Source of the DNA: Amycolatopsis acidicola
GTDB lineage: Bacteria; Actinomycetota; Actinomycetes; Mycobacteriales; Pseudonocardiaceae
Direction of reading: 5' to 3'
Length of the DNA stretch: 64,000 nt
Assembly (NCBI RefSeq): GCF_007713735.2
Contig: NZ_VMNW02000007.1
Coordinates: 115,081 to 179,080 of the forward strand
Positions 34,791 through 43,042 of the stretch are shown here, one piece after another (within the stretch, counting starts at the first letter, position 1; each line of letters opens with the position of its first letter). The position numbers were made by a program, and so were the translations under genes. Below the pieces are notes generated by a model. The model was not told the origin of the DNA. It did no database searches and worked only from the letters and a program-made list of their open reading frames with translations.

Positions 34791-36010
34791 GGCTGGACTC
34801 CTCTCGACAGGGCTTCCCGGTGCTCGGGCGCGGCGATGGCGATCAGCCGTCGCGCGCGCTCGTCAAGATCGCAGCCGCGCAGGCGGGCCGCGCCGTATTC
34901 GGTGACCACATAGTCCACATCGGACTTCTGCGTGGTGACCACGCCGCCGTGCAGGGCGGGGACGATCGTGGAGTGCGTGCCGGAGCGGGCCCGCAGGGTG
35001 ATGATCGACCGCGCGCCGGTCGACGCGGCGGCGCGGCTGAAATCGGCCTGGCCGCCCACTCCCCCGATGTAGGCGCCGCGGCGGACCTCGCTGCCGACCT
35101 GGCCGGTGAGGTCCACTTCGATCGCGGAGTTGACCGAGACCAGCGACCGCAGACCGGCCAAAGTGGACAGTGCGTGCGTGTAGCTCGCGGGCCGGAACTC
35201 GACCGGCAGCTCCGGCAGCCGCTCGTACAGCTCGACGGTGCCCAGTGCCGCGCCGGTGACGATGATCCCGGGGTCGATTTCCTTGCGGGCGCCGGTGAGG
35301 ACGCCTTTGTCGACGAGCCGCAGCACGCCGTCGGAGATCATGCCGGAGTGGAAGCCCAGGTCGGTGTGCCCGGTCAGCGCGTCCAGCACGGCCGAGGGCA
35401 GCGAGCCGACGCCCATCTGCAGCGTGTCGCCGTCCTCGACGAGTTCGGCGACGTGCCGCGCCAGGGCCAGTTCCGTGTCGTCGGCGGCCTTGGCGGGGGC
35501 TTCGGCGAGCGGCCGGTCGGTCTCCACGGTCGCGGCGAAGCGGCTCAGCGGGATCTTGGGCGTGCCGGTGGTGACCGGCATCCGCTGGTTGATCTCCGCC
35601 AGCAGCACTCGCGTGTGTCCGACGGCGTCGGCGGCGTAGTCGGCGCCGACCCCGAGCGAGCACAGCCCGTCCGCGTCGGGCGGGGAAACCTGGACCAGGC
35701 CGACGTCGCACGGCAGCTCGCGCCGGGCGAACAGGCGCGGCAGCGCGGAATAGTGGCACGGCACGACGGTCAGCCGTCCGTCCCGGCTGAGCTTGCGCAG
35801 CTCGCCGAGCGCCCCGTAGGACATCAGCTCCAGCTCGGGCGGCAGCTCGCGGGTGAGCCGCTTGTCCCAGGTGAGCCCGCAGAACGCCCGGTGCCGGCCG
35901 AGTTCGCCGATCTGGTCGAGCAGGGCGTGCACGAGCGGCATCGGCTCGGCGCTGGCCTGGCCCCACCAGATTCCGGCGCCTTCGGGGATATGGCGCGAAA
36001 GCTCGATCAT
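34787..36010 (-). CDS. Acetyl-CoA hydrolase / 4-hydroxybutyrate-type CoA-transferase family
   Basis: 407 aa from ATG 36010, overlapping the thiolase stop (ATGA). N-terminal half has GIWWGQASAEP and the VSPPDADGLCSLG motif; C-terminal half (IGGVGGQADF, VVTEYGAARLRG, HREAL) is the family C-terminal domain. Class I-type transferase via a glutamyl-CoA intermediate. Between the lyase and the thiolase it would move CoA onto the free 3-oxo acid left by the lyase, which the thiolase can then cleave. Confidence 0.85.
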   Translation of the reverse strand: MIELSRHIPEGAGIWWGQASAEPMPLVHALLDQIGELGRHRAFCGLTWDKRLTRELPPELELMSYGALGELRKLSRDGRLTVVPCHYSALPRLFARRELPCDVGLVQVSPPDADGLCSLGVGADYAADAVGHTRVLLAEINQRMPVTTGTPKIPLSRFAATVETDRPLAEAPAKAADDTELALARHVAELVEDGDTLQMGVGSLPSAVLDALTGHTDLGFHSGMISDGVLRLVDKGVLTGARKEIDPGIIVTGAALGTVELYERLPELPVEFRPASYTHALSTLAGLRSLVSVNSAIEVDLTGQVGSEVRRGAYIGGVGGQADFSRAAASTGARSIITLRARSGTHSTIVPALHGGVVTTQKSDVDYVVTEYGAARLRGCDLDERARRLIAIAAPEHREALSRGVQP

Positions 36011-37170
36011 CCGTCGAGCCGCTGGATCAGGGTCGCGGTGCCGAGACCACCACCGCAGCACATGGTCACGAGGCCGAGTTCGGCGTCGCGGCGTTCCAGT
36101 TCGGCCAGGATCGTGGCCATCAGCCGGGAACCGGTCGCGCCGACGGGATGCCCGAGCGCGATGGCGCCGCCGTTGACGTTCACCCGGTCCATATCCGGCT
36201 TCAGCTCGCGCTCCCAGGCCAGCACCACCGAGCTGAACGCCTCGTTGACCTCGAACAGATCGATGTCGCCGATGGTCAACCCGTTGCGCTCCAGCATCTT
36301 CCTGGTCGCCGGAATCGGGCCGGTGAGCATGATGACCGGGTCCACGCCCACGGTCGTCTGGTCGAGGATGCGTGCCCTGGCCCGCAGTCCGTGCTCGGCG
36401 GCCGCGTCCCGCGAGGCCAGCATGACCGCGGCCGCGCCGTCGGAGATCGGTGACGAGGACCCGGCGGTGATGCGCCCGTTTTCCTTGCGGAAGGCGGGTT
36501 TGAGGCCCGACAGCTTGTCCAGGTCGGTCCCCGGCCGGATGCTCTGGTCGCCGCGCAGCTCCCCGAAGGGCACGGTCTCGGCGTCGAACCGGCCGTCCGC
36601 CAGCGCTTCGGACGCCAGCCGGTGCGAGCGGACCGCGAACTCGTCCATCTCGGTGCGGCCGATACCCCACCGGTCGGCGATCAGCTCGGCGCTTTCGCCT
36701 TGGTGCACGAAGGAATACAGCTCGCGCAGCTCTTCCGGCCACGGGTCGCCGTACAGTTCGGAGATCTTCACCGGCGAGTCGATCGGCACGTGGCCCATGT
36801 GCTCGACCCCGCCCGCGATGACGAGGTCGTGGGTGCCCGAGCCGACCAGCCCCGCGCCCATCGCGATCGCCGTCTGCGCCGAACCGCAGCGGCGGTCGAG
36901 CGTCACCGCCGGGACCTCGGGCGGATAGCCCGCCTGCAGCCACGCGTTGCGGCCGATGTTGCGGGACTGCTCGCCGAACGGCGCGGTGCAGCCGATCACG
37001 AGATCCTCGACCGCGCCCGGGGTGAGTCCGGTGCGCCGGACGAGTTCGGTGTAGCAGGCGGCGAGCAGCGCGTTCGGGTGCGTGTCGCGGTACCAGCCGC
37101 GTTCGGGGTGCGACTTGCCGATCGGCGTGCGCACCGCCTCGGCGATCAGCACTTCACGTCCGTGCCGCAT
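36007..37170 (-). CDS. Acetyl-CoA acyltransferase (thiolase)
   Basis: 387 aa from ATG 37170 (a GTG one codon earlier is possible). Nucleophile Cys95 in LDRRCGSAQTA, VNEAFSS, His in GGAIALGHPVGATGSR, and second Cys in CCGGGLG. A complete degradative thiolase that cleaves 3-oxoacyl-CoA with CoA. Operon partner of the CoA-transferase and the SDR, with start/stop overlaps on both sides. Confidence 0.93.
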   Translation of the reverse strand: MRHGREVLIAEAVRTPIGKSHPERGWYRDTHPNALLAACYTELVRRTGLTPGAVEDLVIGCTAPFGEQSRNIGRNAWLQAGYPPEVPAVTLDRRCGSAQTAIAMGAGLVGSGTHDLVIAGGVEHMGHVPIDSPVKISELYGDPWPEELRELYSFVHQGESAELIADRWGIGRTEMDEFAVRSHRLASEALADGRFDAETVPFGELRGDQSIRPGTDLDKLSGLKPAFRKENGRITAGSSSPISDGAAAVMLASRDAAAEHGLRARARILDQTTVGVDPVIMLTGPIPATRKMLERNGLTIGDIDLFEVNEAFSSVVLAWERELKPDMDRVNVNGGAIALGHPVGATGSRLMATILAELERRDAELGLVTMCCGGGLGTATLIQRLDG

Positions 37171-37910
37171 CACATCACCGTCCCGCCGTCGACCGGCAGC
37201 ACCTGGCCGGTGATGTACCCGGCGGCGTCCGAGGCCAGGAACACGAAGCTGCCCGCGATCTCGTCGGGATAAGCCCAGCGCCCCAGCGGAATCCGCGCGA
37301 GTGTCTTGGCCGCGAGCTTTTCGTTGCTGCGGATGTTCTCCGTCATCGGCGTGGCGGCCAGCGGCGCGAGCGCGTTACAGGTGATCTGCCGGCGCGCCAG
37401 TTCCTTGGCCAGCGACTTGGTGAGCCCGATGATGCCCGCCTTGGCGGCGCCGTAGTTCGCCTGGCCGATCGTGCCTTCGAGCCCGGCGGCTGAGGTGACG
37501 TTGATGATCCGGCCGGTGCCGTCCTCGGGCAGGTGGTCCAGCACGGCCTGGCTGCACACGAAGCTGCCGATGAGATGGATGTCGATGATGCGGCGGAACG
37601 CTTCCTCGGTCATCTTCGGGAACATCGCGGGCGAGATCGCCCCGGCGTTGTTGACCAGGATGTGCAGCTTGCCGTCCGCGAGCGCCGCCGCCTGCTTCGC
37701 CGCTGCCGCCGCGCCGGCGGCGTCACGCACGTCGAGGGCGCGGTACTCGGCCTTCTCGCCGATGCTGTCCGCGGTCGCTTTCGCGGCCCGCTCGTCGACG
37801 TCGGTGACCAGCACGCGCGCCCCGGCGGCGGCGAAGGCGCGGGCGACGGCGGCGCCGATCCCGCTGCCGGCCCCGGTGACGAGCGCGGCACGGTTGTCCA
37901 GTCCGAACAT
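37170..37910 (-). CDS. SDR family 3-hydroxyacyl-CoA dehydrogenase / 3-oxoacyl reductase-like
   Basis: 246 aa from ATG 37910, overlapping the acyl-CoA dehydrogenase stop by one base. TGAGSGIG (12-19), NNAG (87-90), and Ser140, Tyr153 and Lys157 intact. FabG-like; between a thiolase and an acyl-CoA dehydrogenase it most likely acts as the 3-hydroxyacyl-CoA dehydrogenase of the beta-oxidation round encoded by this operon. Confidence 0.87.
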   Translation of the reverse strand: MFGLDNRAALVTGAGSGIGAAVARAFAAAGARVLVTDVDERAAKATADSIGEKAEYRALDVRDAAGAAAAAKQAAALADGKLHILVNNAGAISPAMFPKMTEEAFRRIIDIHLIGSFVCSQAVLDHLPEDGTGRIINVTSAAGLEGTIGQANYGAAKAGIIGLTKSLAKELARRQITCNALAPLAATPMTENIRSNEKLAAKTLARIPLGRWAYPDEIAGSFVFLASDAAGYITGQVLPVDGGTVM

Positions 37911-39076
37911 CAGTAGCTCCTCGGCAGTCCGAGCACGTGCGAGCCGAGGTAGTTGAGCACCATCTCCTGGCTCAGCGGTGCGATCTTGAGCAGGCGGGCT
38001 TCGCGGAAGTACCGCGCGACGTGGTACTCCTCGGAGTAGCCCATCCCGCCGTGGGTCTGCAGCGCCCGGTCCGCGGCCTGGAAACCCCCGTCGGCGCACA
38101 GGTACTTCGCCGTGTTCGCCTCGCGGCCGCAGGGTTTCCCGTTGTCGTAGAGCCAGGTCGCCTTGCGCAGCGCCAGTTCCGCGGCGTCGAGGCGTGCCAG
38201 CGAGTCGGCGAGCGGGAACTGCAGCCCCTGGTTCATCCCGATCGGGCGGCCGAACACCTCGCGCTCGTTGCCGTAGCGGACCGCCGTGCGCAGCGCGGCC
38301 CGGCCGAGGCCGAGTGCTTCCGCGGCCACCAGCATCCGCTCGGGGTTCAGCCCGTCGAGGATGTACTTGAAGCCCTGGCCCTCCTCGCCGACGCGGTCCT
38401 CGACCGGGATCCGCAGATCATCGATGAACAGCTCGTTGGAGGTGACGGCGTTGCGCCCCATCTTCTTGATCGGGCGGATGTCCACTTTGGATCGGTCGAG
38501 ATCGGTCAGAAAGAGGGTGAGCCCGTCGGTTTTCTTCTTGGCGTCCTCGAACTTAGTGGTCCGGGTCAGCAGCAGGATCTTCTCCGACTCCACCGCCTTG
38601 GAGATCCACACCTTGCGCCCGTTGACCACGTACTCGTCGCCATCGCGGCGGGCGAACGTGGTGATCTTCGTGGTGTCCAGGCCCGCGCCCGGCTCGGTGA
38701 CGCCGAAGCAGACGTGCAGGTCGCCGTTGACGATGCGCGGCAGCGTGCGCCGCTTCAGCTCCTCGGAGCCGTGCACGATCACGGGGTGCATGCCGAAGAT
38801 CGACAGGTGCATCGAGCTGGCGGCGTTCATCCCGCCGCCGGACGCGGAGACCTCTTCCAGCAGCAGGGCGGCCTCGGTGATGCCGAAGCCGTGCCCGCCG
38901 TACTCCTCCGGCGTGGTGATGCCGAGCCAGCCCCCTTGGGCGAAGGCGTCGTAGAACTCGGTGGGGAACTCGTGCGCGGCGTCCTTCTCGAGCCAGTACT
39001 GGTCGTCGAATCTGCCCGCCAGCTCGGCCACCGCCTTGCGGATCGTGGCCTGATCCTCACTCAGCTCAAAGTCCAC
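37910..39076 (-). CDS. Acyl-CoA dehydrogenase
   Basis: 388 aa from GTG 39076, chosen because GGGAGAA lies at the right distance; an ATG at 39094 has no ribosome site. Motifs FGVTEPGAGLDTTKI, KVWISKAV, MGRNAVTSNEL, THGGMGYSEEYHVARYFREAR. The catalytic Glu is probably the one in GLNPERMLVAAEALG (isovaleryl-type position). First gene of the ring-cleavage operon and placed behind the GGACTGACC element. Expected to desaturate a branched or dicarboxylic acyl-CoA. Confidence 0.9.
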   Translation of the reverse strand: MDFELSEDQATIRKAVAELAGRFDDQYWLEKDAAHEFPTEFYDAFAQGGWLGITTPEEYGGHGFGITEAALLLEEVSASGGGMNAASSMHLSIFGMHPVIVHGSEELKRRTLPRIVNGDLHVCFGVTEPGAGLDTTKITTFARRDGDEYVVNGRKVWISKAVESEKILLLTRTTKFEDAKKKTDGLTLFLTDLDRSKVDIRPIKKMGRNAVTSNELFIDDLRIPVEDRVGEEGQGFKYILDGLNPERMLVAAEALGLGRAALRTAVRYGNEREVFGRPIGMNQGLQFPLADSLARLDAAELALRKATWLYDNGKPCGREANTAKYLCADGGFQAADRALQTHGGMGYSEEYHVARYFREARLLKIAPLSQEMVLNYLGSHVLGLPRSY

Positions 39077-39117
39077 AGCTGTTCTCCCAAGCATTCGTTT
39101 GGGCTAACTATAACAAA

Positions 39118-39126
39118 GGACTGACC
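39118..39126. promoter_or_regulatory. Putative GntR site GGACTGACC
   Basis: One mismatch to GGTCNGACC, 42-50 bp upstream of the operon start at 39076, in AT-rich promoter sequence (CTAACTATAAC at 39104-39114). Confidence 0.5.
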
Positions 39127-39165
39127 AAAACGACAGGCATGCGCGTCCGCCGATCACGCCCCTGG

Positions 39166-40224
39166 TCAGGCGGCCGGCAGCAGCGGCAGTTCGCTCGCGA
39201 GACGCTCGTTCCAGGCCGCCGGGGTGCCGAAAAGACTCGCGTCGAGCTTGGCGCGCTTGTAGAACAGCTGCAGATCGTGTTCCCAGGTGTAGCCGATCGC
39301 GCCGTGGACGGTCAGCGCGCTGTCGGCCGCCCGCACGGCAGCGGCGCAGACCTGCGCCTTCGCGGCCGCCGCGTGCGGCACGTAGTCCTCGTGTTCCTGC
39401 TCGACCGCGGCCGCGGCGTAGTAGACGAGCGAACGCGCGGATTCGACGGTGACCAGCATGCTCGCCGCCGCGTGTTTGACCGCCTGGAACGAACCGATCG
39501 GGACGCCGAACTGCTGCCGCTGCTTGCTGTATTCCACCGCGAGTTCGAGCATCCGCTCCGCCGCGCCGAGACTGTCGGCGGCGACCAGGACCGCCGCCCG
39601 CAACGCGATCCGTGCCAGCCCGGTCTCGGCGTCCACCGCCAGCTCCGTGCCGGGCACACCGTCGAACACGACATCGGCCACCGAACGGCTGCGGTCCAGC
39701 AGCGCGCGCTCGGTTCTTGCCGCGTTCTCCACGAGGAACAGGCGGACACCATCCTCGGTACGGGCAGGCACAACGAACCTGCTCGCGCGATCCGCCGCGA
39801 GCACCAGTGGAACCCGGCCGGTCAGCACTCCGCCCTCGGCCACCACGGGCCCCGACGTGTCGATGGGTTTGCCCGCGCTCACGGCGAGCGCTACGAATTC
39901 CCCTTCACCGAAGCAGCTCTCCGCCACCTCGGCGGGCAGCACCGGGGCCGCGAGCACCGATGCCAGCCACGCCGAGGACGGCGCGGCCGCACGGCCAAGC
40001 TGCTCGGACGCGAGCGCCAGTTCGAGCAGCCCACCTCCTTGCCCGCCTTGGGATTCCCGGGTGCCGACAGAGAACCAGCCCTCCTCGACGAACCGGCGCT
40101 CGAACGGCGCGGGGTCACCGGCGTCGAGCCAGCCCCGCACCGCTTCGCCGGAGGCGAAGCGTTCGAGCCAGCCGCGGAAGGAGTCACGGAACAGGTCCTG
40201 GTCTTCGGTCAATGTCCACCGCAT
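39166..40224 (-). CDS. Acyl-CoA dehydrogenase, small-subunit-like
   Basis: 352 aa from ATG 40224. C-terminal half is normal for the family (RQQFGVPIGSFQAVKH, HGAIGYTWEHDLQLFYKRAK). The N-terminal/middle part is degenerate: the usual TEPGAGSD and WxTN/S motifs are missing. This pattern is seen in actinobacterial heteromeric dehydrogenases in which one subunit lacks full FAD/active-site residues. The complete protein at 37910 is its likely partner. Divergent from the GntR gene; the 89-bp gap before 39076 holds a separate promoter. Confidence 0.82.
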   Translation of the reverse strand: MRWTLTEDQDLFRDSFRGWLERFASGEAVRGWLDAGDPAPFERRFVEEGWFSVGTRESQGGQGGGLLELALASEQLGRAAAPSSAWLASVLAAPVLPAEVAESCFGEGEFVALAVSAGKPIDTSGPVVAEGGVLTGRVPLVLAADRASRFVVPARTEDGVRLFLVENAARTERALLDRSRSVADVVFDGVPGTELAVDAETGLARIALRAAVLVAADSLGAAERMLELAVEYSKQRQQFGVPIGSFQAVKHAAASMLVTVESARSLVYYAAAAVEQEHEDYVPHAAAAKAQVCAAAVRAADSALTVHGAIGYTWEHDLQLFYKRAKLDASLFGTPAAWNERLASELPLLPAA

Positions 40225-40333
40225 GCTCGCGCCTTTCGCCGGTGACGTCACGATTACTGGTTCAATACGACCTGCCCCGACTGGGGATGGTAACTTAGGT
40301 CAGACCTTTAGGCCAAAGTGTGGGGAGACTGAC
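40225..40333. promoter_or_regulatory. Divergent promoter with GntR operator AGGTCAGACCT
   Basis: The perfect palindrome at 40297-40307 has the GGTCNGACC core bound by FadR-type GntR proteins. It lies 27 bp before the GntR start, implying autoregulation plus control of the acyl-CoA dehydrogenase. CCCC-GACT-GGGG at 40276-40287 precedes it. Confidence 0.65.
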
Positions 40334-41113
40334 ATGGCGGGCACACGCCCCCCGGCAACGAACTCCGGCCGTTCGGCGGTGCGCCTGGCGCCCATGGAGG
40401 TGCCGAAGGCTTCCGACGTGCTGGCCGACGAGCTGCGGGAACGCATCCTCGAAGGGGAGTTCGAGGAAGGCACCGCGCTGCCGACCGAACGCGACCTCGT
40501 CACCCAGACCCGGATGAGCCGCACCACCGTGCGCGAGGCGCTGCGCATCCTCGAAGTCCAGGGCCTCGTCCGCATCAAGGCGGGCCGCGGCGGCGGCGCG
40601 TTCGTGCAGCGCCCTGGCAAGGACTCCGTCGCCAGCTCCGTGAGCCTGCTCATCCGCGGCCAGCAGGTCCGCCTCGCGGCCCTGCTGGAAACCCGCGAGG
40701 CGATCGAGCCCTACTGCGCGAAACTCGCCGCCCGGCACCGCACCGACGCCGACCTGGCCCGGCTCGACGCGGCCAACAAGGCGATCGCCGACGAGGACGG
40801 TTCCCTCGCCGACTTCCTGCAGGCCAACGTCGACTGGCACGTGGCGGTCGCCACCGCCAGCCACAACGAGCTGCTCACGGGCCTGATGACAGCGCTGTCC
40901 ACGGCGATCTACACCGCCACCGAGAACGAGGCGTTCGTCGACGACGAGGTCCGGCGCACCACGGTGCGGGCGCACAAGTCGATCACCACGGCCATCCGGG
41001 CACAGGACCCGGATGCCGCGGTGCGCCGGATGAACCGCCACGTGCACGCCTACGCCGAGGCCGTGCTCGAGGTCGACGAACGGACGGAGATCCCGGTCCC
41101 GGGCGAAGGCTGA
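40334..41113 (+). CDS. GntR-family (FadR subfamily, FCD domain) transcriptional regulator
   Basis: 259 aa from ATG 40334, GGGGAG upstream. Winged helix at about 20-90: RERILEGEFEEGTALPTERDL, then SRTTVREALRILEVQGLV, with the VREAL recognition helix. The following FCD all-helical ligand-binding domain carries ANVDWHVAVATASHN and the C-terminal AHKSIT...MNRHVHAY His ligands for a metal or acid. Such regulators release DNA on binding an acyl-CoA or organic acid. Likely master repressor of the catabolic regulon in this window. Confidence 0.9.
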   Translation: MAGTRPPATNSGRSAVRLAPMEVPKASDVLADELRERILEGEFEEGTALPTERDLVTQTRMSRTTVREALRILEVQGLVRIKAGRGGGAFVQRPGKDSVASSVSLLIRGQQVRLAALLETREAIEPYCAKLAARHRTDADLARLDAANKAIADEDGSLADFLQANVDWHVAVATASHNELLTGLMTALSTAIYTATENEAFVDDEVRRTTVRAHKSITTAIRAQDPDAAVRRMNRHVHAYAEAVLEVDERTEIPVPGEG

Positions 41114-41115
41114 GC

Positions 41116-43038
41116 TCACGGCCGGACGAGCGACCGGATCTCGGCGACCGCTTCGGGGTTCTCCGCGCCGGACAGGTCGCCGGGGTCGGTGCCCAGCACG
41201 GCCGCGCGGACGGCGCGGCGCAGGATCTTCGCCGAACGCGTCTTGGGCAGCTGTGCCACGCGGTACACCGCCGAGGGCGCGAACGGTTTGCCCAGCTCCT
41301 GGGCCACCATCTCCCGCAGCTTCGCCGAAACGTCCTCGCCGGCGCCCGGGCGCGGAACCCAGAAAGCCCAGACGGCTTCGCCCTTCTTGGCGTCCGGGAC
41401 GCCGACCGCGGCCGACTCGGCGACCGCCGGGTGCGTGGCCAGCACTGCTTCGACCTCGGCCGGGGCGAGGCGTTTGCCCGCGACGTTCATGACGTCGTCG
41501 GACCGGCCCCGCAGGAACCACTGCCCGTCGGCGTCGATCAGTGCGTAGTCGCCGTGCCGCCACATCCCGGGGAACGTCGACCAGTACGCCTCCAGGTAGC
41601 GCTCGTCGTCCTTCCACACCCCGCGCGTCATCGCCGGCCACGGCTGGCGGCAGACCAGTTCACCGATCTCGCCGCGCACCGGTTTCCCGGCGTCGTCGAC
41701 CACGTCCACGTCCATGCCCAGTGACGGGCCGCCGAGCGAGCAGCCGCGGATTTCCTCGACCGGATAGGGCGCGAGGAACGAGCCGCCGACCTCGGTGCCG
41801 CCGGAGAAGTTGATGATCGGCACCCGGTCGCCGAACACGTCGCGCGCCAGCCATTCGTAGGAGTCCGGGTCCCATGGCTCGCCGGTCGAGCCGAGCACGT
41901 GCACCGACGAGAGGTCGAACCCGCTCAGGTCGGTCTTTTCGCTCGTGCGCAGCGTCCGGATGAGCGTGGGCGACACGCCCAGCATCGCCACCCGGTGCCG
42001 CCGGGCGAGGTCCCACAACCGGTTCAGGTCCGGCACGTCGGGCGAACCCTCGTACAGCAACAGCGTTCCGCCGTTGGCGTGGGTGCCGACGATCGACAGC
42101 GGGCCCATGATCCAGCCCATGTCGGTGACCCAGCAGAAGACCCCGCCTTCGCCGAGGTCGAAGGAATACGCGACCTCGCTGGCGGTTTTGACCAGGAAGC
42201 CCGCGTGGGTGTGCACCGCGCCCTTGGGTTTGCCGGTGGTGCCCGAGGTGTAGGCGAGCAGCAGGGGGTCGGCGGCGGACATCGCCTCCACCGCACCGGC
42301 CTCGCCGGCGGGCAGCCGGGACCAGAGCACGTCGTTCGCGTTCGTCGTTTCCGGCTCCGCGCCGAGGTTTCCGACGAGCACCACGTGCTCCACCGTCGGG
42401 CAGGACGCCAAAGCCTCGTCCAGCAACGGTTTCATCGCCACCTCACGGCGGCGGCGCACCGTGCCGTCCGCGACGATGACGGCCTTGGCGTCGGCGTCCC
42501 GCAGCCGCGACGCGATCGCCGTGGGCGCGAAACCGGAGAACAACGGCACCAGCACCGCACCAAGACGCGCGACGGCGTACACGGCCACCACCGCTTCCGG
42601 GATCATCGGCAGGAACAAGCCCACCGCGTCGCCACGGCCGATGCCCAGCGCGCGCAGGCCCGCGGCCACACGCTCCACTTCGGACGCCAGCTCCCCGTAG
42701 GTCAGCTTCCGGACCGTGCCGTCCTCGGCCTCGTGCAGGACGGCGTCGCGCCCGGGCGCCTTCTCCGCCCAGCGCGCCAGGCACGCGTCGACGATGTTCA
42801 GCTCGCCGCCGACGAACCAGTCCGGCCACTCCGGGCCCCGCGACAGGTCCACGACCCGCTCATACGGTTTGCGGAACGGCAGGCCGAGGTCGCGCACGAC
42901 GGCGTCCCAGTACCAGCCGATGTCCTCGACCGACCGCGCGCGCAGCTCGGCCAGCGACGCCGCGCCGTGCGCGCGGGCGAGCCGGGTGACGTTGGCGTTC
43001 TCGACGTAGTCGTCGGTGGGAACCCAGGTGTAGACCAC
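41116..43038 (-). CDS. Acetyl/propionyl-CoA synthetase-like acyl-CoA synthetase
   Basis: 640 aa from GTG 43038. Longer Acs-type N-terminus (YWDAVVRDLGLPFRKPYERVVDLSRGPEWPDWFVGG is split: residues about 43-60 and 61-78), P-loop TSGTTGKPKGAVHTHAG, WVTDMGWIMGP, HGDYALID, GRSDDVMNVAGKRLAP, final KTRSAKILRR with the catalytic Lys. Acs-like enzymes activate short acids such as acetate, propionate or acetoacetate. It could recover free short acids produced by the pathway. Four bp downstream of the acyl-CoA dehydrogenase. Confidence 0.88.
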   Translation of the reverse strand: MVYTWVPTDDYVENANVTRLARAHGAASLAELRARSVEDIGWYWDAVVRDLGLPFRKPYERVVDLSRGPEWPDWFVGGELNIVDACLARWAEKAPGRDAVLHEAEDGTVRKLTYGELASEVERVAAGLRALGIGRGDAVGLFLPMIPEAVVAVYAVARLGAVLVPLFSGFAPTAIASRLRDADAKAVIVADGTVRRRREVAMKPLLDEALASCPTVEHVVLVGNLGAEPETTNANDVLWSRLPAGEAGAVEAMSAADPLLLAYTSGTTGKPKGAVHTHAGFLVKTASEVAYSFDLGEGGVFCWVTDMGWIMGPLSIVGTHANGGTLLLYEGSPDVPDLNRLWDLARRHRVAMLGVSPTLIRTLRTSEKTDLSGFDLSSVHVLGSTGEPWDPDSYEWLARDVFGDRVPIINFSGGTEVGGSFLAPYPVEEIRGCSLGGPSLGMDVDVVDDAGKPVRGEIGELVCRQPWPAMTRGVWKDDERYLEAYWSTFPGMWRHGDYALIDADGQWFLRGRSDDVMNVAGKRLAPAEVEAVLATHPAVAESAAVGVPDAKKGEAVWAFWVPRPGAGEDVSAKLREMVAQELGKPFAPSAVYRVAQLPKTRSAKILRRAVRAAVLGTDPGDLSGAENPEAVAEIRSLVRP

Positions 43039-43042
43039 GGTG

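Noticed and set aside
39077..39094. Start of the acyl-CoA dehydrogenase at ATG 39094
   Set aside because: No ribosome site upstream; GTG 39076 has GGGAGAA at proper distance and begins at the usual family position.
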